DNA of 64,000 bases from assembly GCA_963995505.1 (NCBI GenBank), contig OZ023186.1:7834070-7898069 (forward strand). The letters are read 5' to 3'. The stretch is from Hypericum androsaemum (lineage: Eukaryota > Streptophyta > Magnoliopsida > Malpighiales > Hypericaceae). The notes below the pieces were generated by a model, which was not told the DNA's origin, made no database searches, and saw only the letters and a program-made list of their open reading frames with translations. Positions 60,943 to 64,000 of this stretch are shown in pieces. The translations under genes and the position numbers were made by a program. Within the stretch, counting starts at the first letter, position 1, and the number at the start of each line of letters is the position of its first letter.

Positions 60943-63841
60943 TCAAAGGATAAATTAAAGAAAGAGGCCTCTTGTTCTCGATGCTATAAGCTAAGATCTT
61001 TGATAGCCATACAGGCTACTCACTGGGAGCCACTTCTAGAATAGGAAGCGTGTCCGCACCGGTGAATGGAAAGAAAATAGTCATTATTTATACCAGCGAG
61101 CCTTATAACCATGACAGCAGGAGTCTGGTTGCTTCTATGTAGAGCTCACTGGCAGGATTCTGTAATTCGCTTAGCAGATTGAGTGCGGGGTCAGCACCCA
61201 GGCCCGCTGGAGTTGCCGTATTGTTGCTCTCCAGGTTTCGAGCTACATCCAAACAGGTGTGTGATGGCGGAATGGACACATTATGTAACTGATGGTGAGT
61301 GGGACTTCAGTCTTGTTTTTAAGTGGCGTGTTCCGCCACAACTGTTTGGGATGAGATTAAGTTGAAAAACGAAAAAGTATGTCACCGCGAAGCATAGCTA
61401 CCAATGCAATCCAGTTTGTCTTATAATACGATGATAGTAGAAAGCAAGTCCTTTCTTCTACCATTTTTTTGACAAGCTTAACCATCCTTGTCTGAGCCTA
61501 TTCTGATCTGACTTGAAAGAAAAGAATGAAAGTCAAGAGGATGTTCCATTAGTGATGAGTTTAAAACATAGAAAGTGTATTTCCCTATAGAGTATGAAAT
61601 TTTGAGCTCTATCATTGGCATCCGCTTACAGAATTTCCTTTAGAGCGTACCCTCCTAGATACCGTAACAAGAACAAGGAGACTTTTTCTTTTCGCCATCC
61701 GCTTGCTGTCTCAGTTCGGCTATAAGCCTTTTGTTGCGAGGTAAAACGATTCAAAGCCCGGCCTTCGATCGAGAATCGAAATCGCGGAAAGGGAAGGGAA
61801 AATCTTCTTTTTTATCATATTCATGAAATAAGGAATCTCGCATCAAAGCCCAAGAGAAAGTAAGAAAAGGGATGCGTCCTCAAACCCGTAACCCTATAGA
61901 AAGAGTGAAGACAGTTCGATTCATCCTATTCCTGTAACACAGGCCCGGGTTCCAAAACTCCAACCATGATAGCAAGTAGAACCTTTCTGTTCTTCTTAAA
62001 GTTTCAAGCTTCACAAGCCACTTAAGAGCCCGGTATCTGAAGTGTGTTCAGTGTGATAAGTCTTTGTCCAGTCAGCAGCACCTGTTAAGAAAGTTAAGCT
62101 TTTCGTCTCATTTTCCGCCTACGTCCCTTCTACCCTCTCCATATCTTTAGAGTTGCTTCGCTCCTGTACTGGATTATCCCTTAAAGTTAAGGTTCCAGTG
62201 AAAGCAGAATCCCAATATGCGTGAGTTAGAGAAGGAAGTGCCAGTTTTAATACAGAAAGTCTCAATCCCTCAGTCTCCGTGATAGGGTTTAGTTTAAGCA
62301 GCCATCTTGGTTGCCTTTATGCCATGGAGACTAATCCAATAAAGAATAGCTGGGGGAGAAGCTGTAATGCCTTTATATTTATAGAGGAATCAAAAGTGTG
62401 AAGTGGGATGTGGAATGTGATTGGTGATGGATGGTGGTTATGAAATAGGTTCGGGATCATCTCGCATGACGATCTGCTGTTGAGGCGGGAGGGAACAAGA
62501 GATGGGGTTTGTTTAATTGAAAAAGAAATGCAATAGCTAAATGATGGTGTGCAATATCGGTTGTATATTGCCCGTTGTTAGCGCAGATAAGATCAGACTG
62601 AATGTGTGAAGGATATGGTGGGGGGTTATGGCAAGTGGTTGTAGTCCTTCTAAAAATTCAAAGGATGAGGCCCGGGGGGAAAGAAGAGCGGATTTGTGGG
62701 CTTCTTTCACTTGACTTTTTCTAATCCCCGATTTCCATCTCCGGCTGCAAAGGTGAAGATACGTTGGTATATTATAATGTTTTCAAGGTCCGTCCTTCCT
62801 TTTCTCATGTACTGTGCATTCAAAGATTCTATAGGAACTCTAAAGGGACTGTATAGGGCGTCTTTCCTTTATATTCATTCGGGCAAAAGTAAGAAAGTCT
62901 TTCGACCGGTCTCAACGTTTGACGTAGAATGATGTTATTAAGTTAAGGAATGTCAAACCCCAAGTAACATTGGCGCAAAAGCCAAGCTTATTTCTCCTTT
63001 TTATTTATCTTTAAAAAGTTTCCGTTCTTTATATTTAATAAGCTCCTTTACCTTTACGACAATGTCTTATTCTGGAAATCCAGGAAAGGGTGAACAAAAA
63101 AGGTTATATGTACCAGAATGTAGATCTCTGTAAAATGTTTGAGGCAATAAAAATGGGTTCAATTGAATTATCTCCATTACAAGTCAAATCGGTCCCGAAG
63201 GGATTTCCTTTTGAGGCAGACAGACCGGTTGGATTATTGCGAAAAGGGTTCTTTTTCATTCGCACTGCATCTCGAACTGGAAGATGAACTCATTCTGATC
63301 TCACTTTCTAATGTTCTTAAAAAATATGTCTTAACCCCAAGTCTCTTTCTTGATGAGTCATTCGCCGCTACTGCACGATAAAAAAAATATATTGGATTTG
63401 GAAAAAGGGAGAAACCCCGTCCCATTTTATCGTTCGCTTCTATTTCATTTCTTTCTTTTTAGATAGAAAATGATGTAAAAGGTCATCGGTATTCAGTAGA
63501 TTCTATGATGACGTACTTGTTCCTATCGAAAGGAAAGATTCCGAAAATGCTACTTTTACACCTCCCTCTCTTTGTTGTATAAAAAATGACGCTATCAATA
63601 CAGGAATCCCTCTTTATATTCCCCGGGGATGGTCAGAGAGTTTCCTGTCTTTCTGGTAGTCTCTTCGTTAAAAAAAAATGGAGGAGTTGAGTGGATTCGT
63701 GGAAAAAAAAAGGTTGGAAGGTAGGGATTTGATCAAAGCAAAGGGGGAAGGCATTCACAAACTAACTGATCTATAATATCACTCAATCACAGGCTACTCT
63801 GTCATTGTCTTATTTTTGGTTGTCTGATCACAAACAAAAGA
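60943..63841. other. Spacer and nad5 upstream region
   Basis: No gene recognised. Overlapping ORFs at 63090-63381 in two frames are small and unassigned. The last few hundred bases before 63842 presumably hold the nad5 leader and promoter, but no promoter motif can be pinned down. Confidence 0.5.
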
Positions 63842-64000
63842 ATGTATCTACTTATCGTATTTTTGCCTCTGCTCGGTAGTTCCGTAGCAGGTTTTTTTGG
63901 ATGTTTTCTAGGATCAGAAGGAACCGCTATAATGACAACTACGTGCGTTTCATTCTCTTCGATCTTATCTTTGATTGCTTTTTATGAAGTCGCACCAGGA
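63842..64000 (+). CDS. nad5: NADH dehydrogenase subunit 5, start of exon 1 (runs off window)
   Basis: The largest hydrophobic proton-pumping subunit of complex I. ATG 63842 starts [20 protein letters not shown] and continues [20 protein letters not shown] to FYEVAPG at the window end. 53 codons are visible, open and typical of the family. In plants nad5 is split into five exons joined partly by trans-splicing. Only the first part of exon 1 is here. Confidence 0.95.
   Translation, partial: MYLLIVFLPLLGSSVAGFFGCFLGSEGTAIMTTTCVSFSSILSLIAFYEVAPG

Noticed and set aside
63163..63381. Overlapping ORFs upstream of nad5 as a possible ribosomal protein
   Set aside because: No family could be matched in either frame.

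Overview
The window is angiosperm mitochondrial DNA. It carries typical plant mitochondrial genes (nad4L, cox2, ccmC, rpl5, atp1, rps4, nad6, mttB and the start of nad5). They are separated by long non-coding spacers and mixed with pieces of plastid, nuclear and viral origin. Several codons look like C-to-U editing sites (for example CGG where the family has Trp). The species cannot be named. The captured plastid clpP is intronless and very divergent, which points to a lineage with accelerated clpP evolution (known in Silene, Campanulaceae, Geraniaceae and Ericaceae, among others); this is inference.

Layout. 1-6.0 kb: no recognisable gene, with a 27-bp palindromic repeat present twice. 6.0-7.3 kb: fragment of a nuclear PHD-finger gene related to male-meiocyte-death (MMD1/DUET-like) proteins. 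7.36-11.95 kb: a plastid block (psbE fragment, intact petL, broken cemA and petA, divergent clpP). 13-20 kb: remains of Ty3/gypsy RNase H, a mitovirus RdRp, a LINE ORF1 and a Ty1/copia RT-RNase H, all on the minus strand. 24.9-25.5 kb: nad4L, whose 5' end lies in a 388-bp repeat. 27.07-30.27 kb: a second plastid block (trnV-GAC, inverted-repeat spacer, trnH-GUG, a psbA-trnH-like spacer, broken rbcL). 33.2-36.9 kb: intronless, C-terminally extended cox2, a broken rpl10-like gene, and ccmC that reads through its normal end into a tRNA-Ile-like relic. 39.9-43.0 kb: rpl5, atp1 with an in-frame nonsense codon, and an unknown 184-codon ORF. 46.4 kb: a 70-bp 5' fragment of rrn18. 47.6-50.6 kb: damaged rps4, second copy of the 388-bp repeat forming a chimeric nad4L-unknown ORF, and intact nad6. 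50.86-53.3 kb: nuclear-looking DNA with a CLE/IDA-like secreted-peptide gene and LTR-like sequence. 60.1-60.9 kb: mttB (minus). 63.84 kb to the end: nad5 exon 1.

How the genes work together. nad4L, nad5 and nad6 are complex I subunits. cox2 is the CuA subunit of complex IV, and atp1 is the alpha subunit of ATP synthase. ccmC belongs to cytochrome c maturation, mttB to Tat-type membrane insertion, and rpl5, rps4 and rpl10 to the mitoribosome. Three of these (atp1, rps4, rpl10) are interrupted here, so intact copies elsewhere in the genome or nucleus would be expected. The features best worth a second look are the chimeric ORF upstream of nad6, the ORF downstream of the broken atp1, the altered cox2 and ccmC C-termini, and the captured nuclear regulatory genes.
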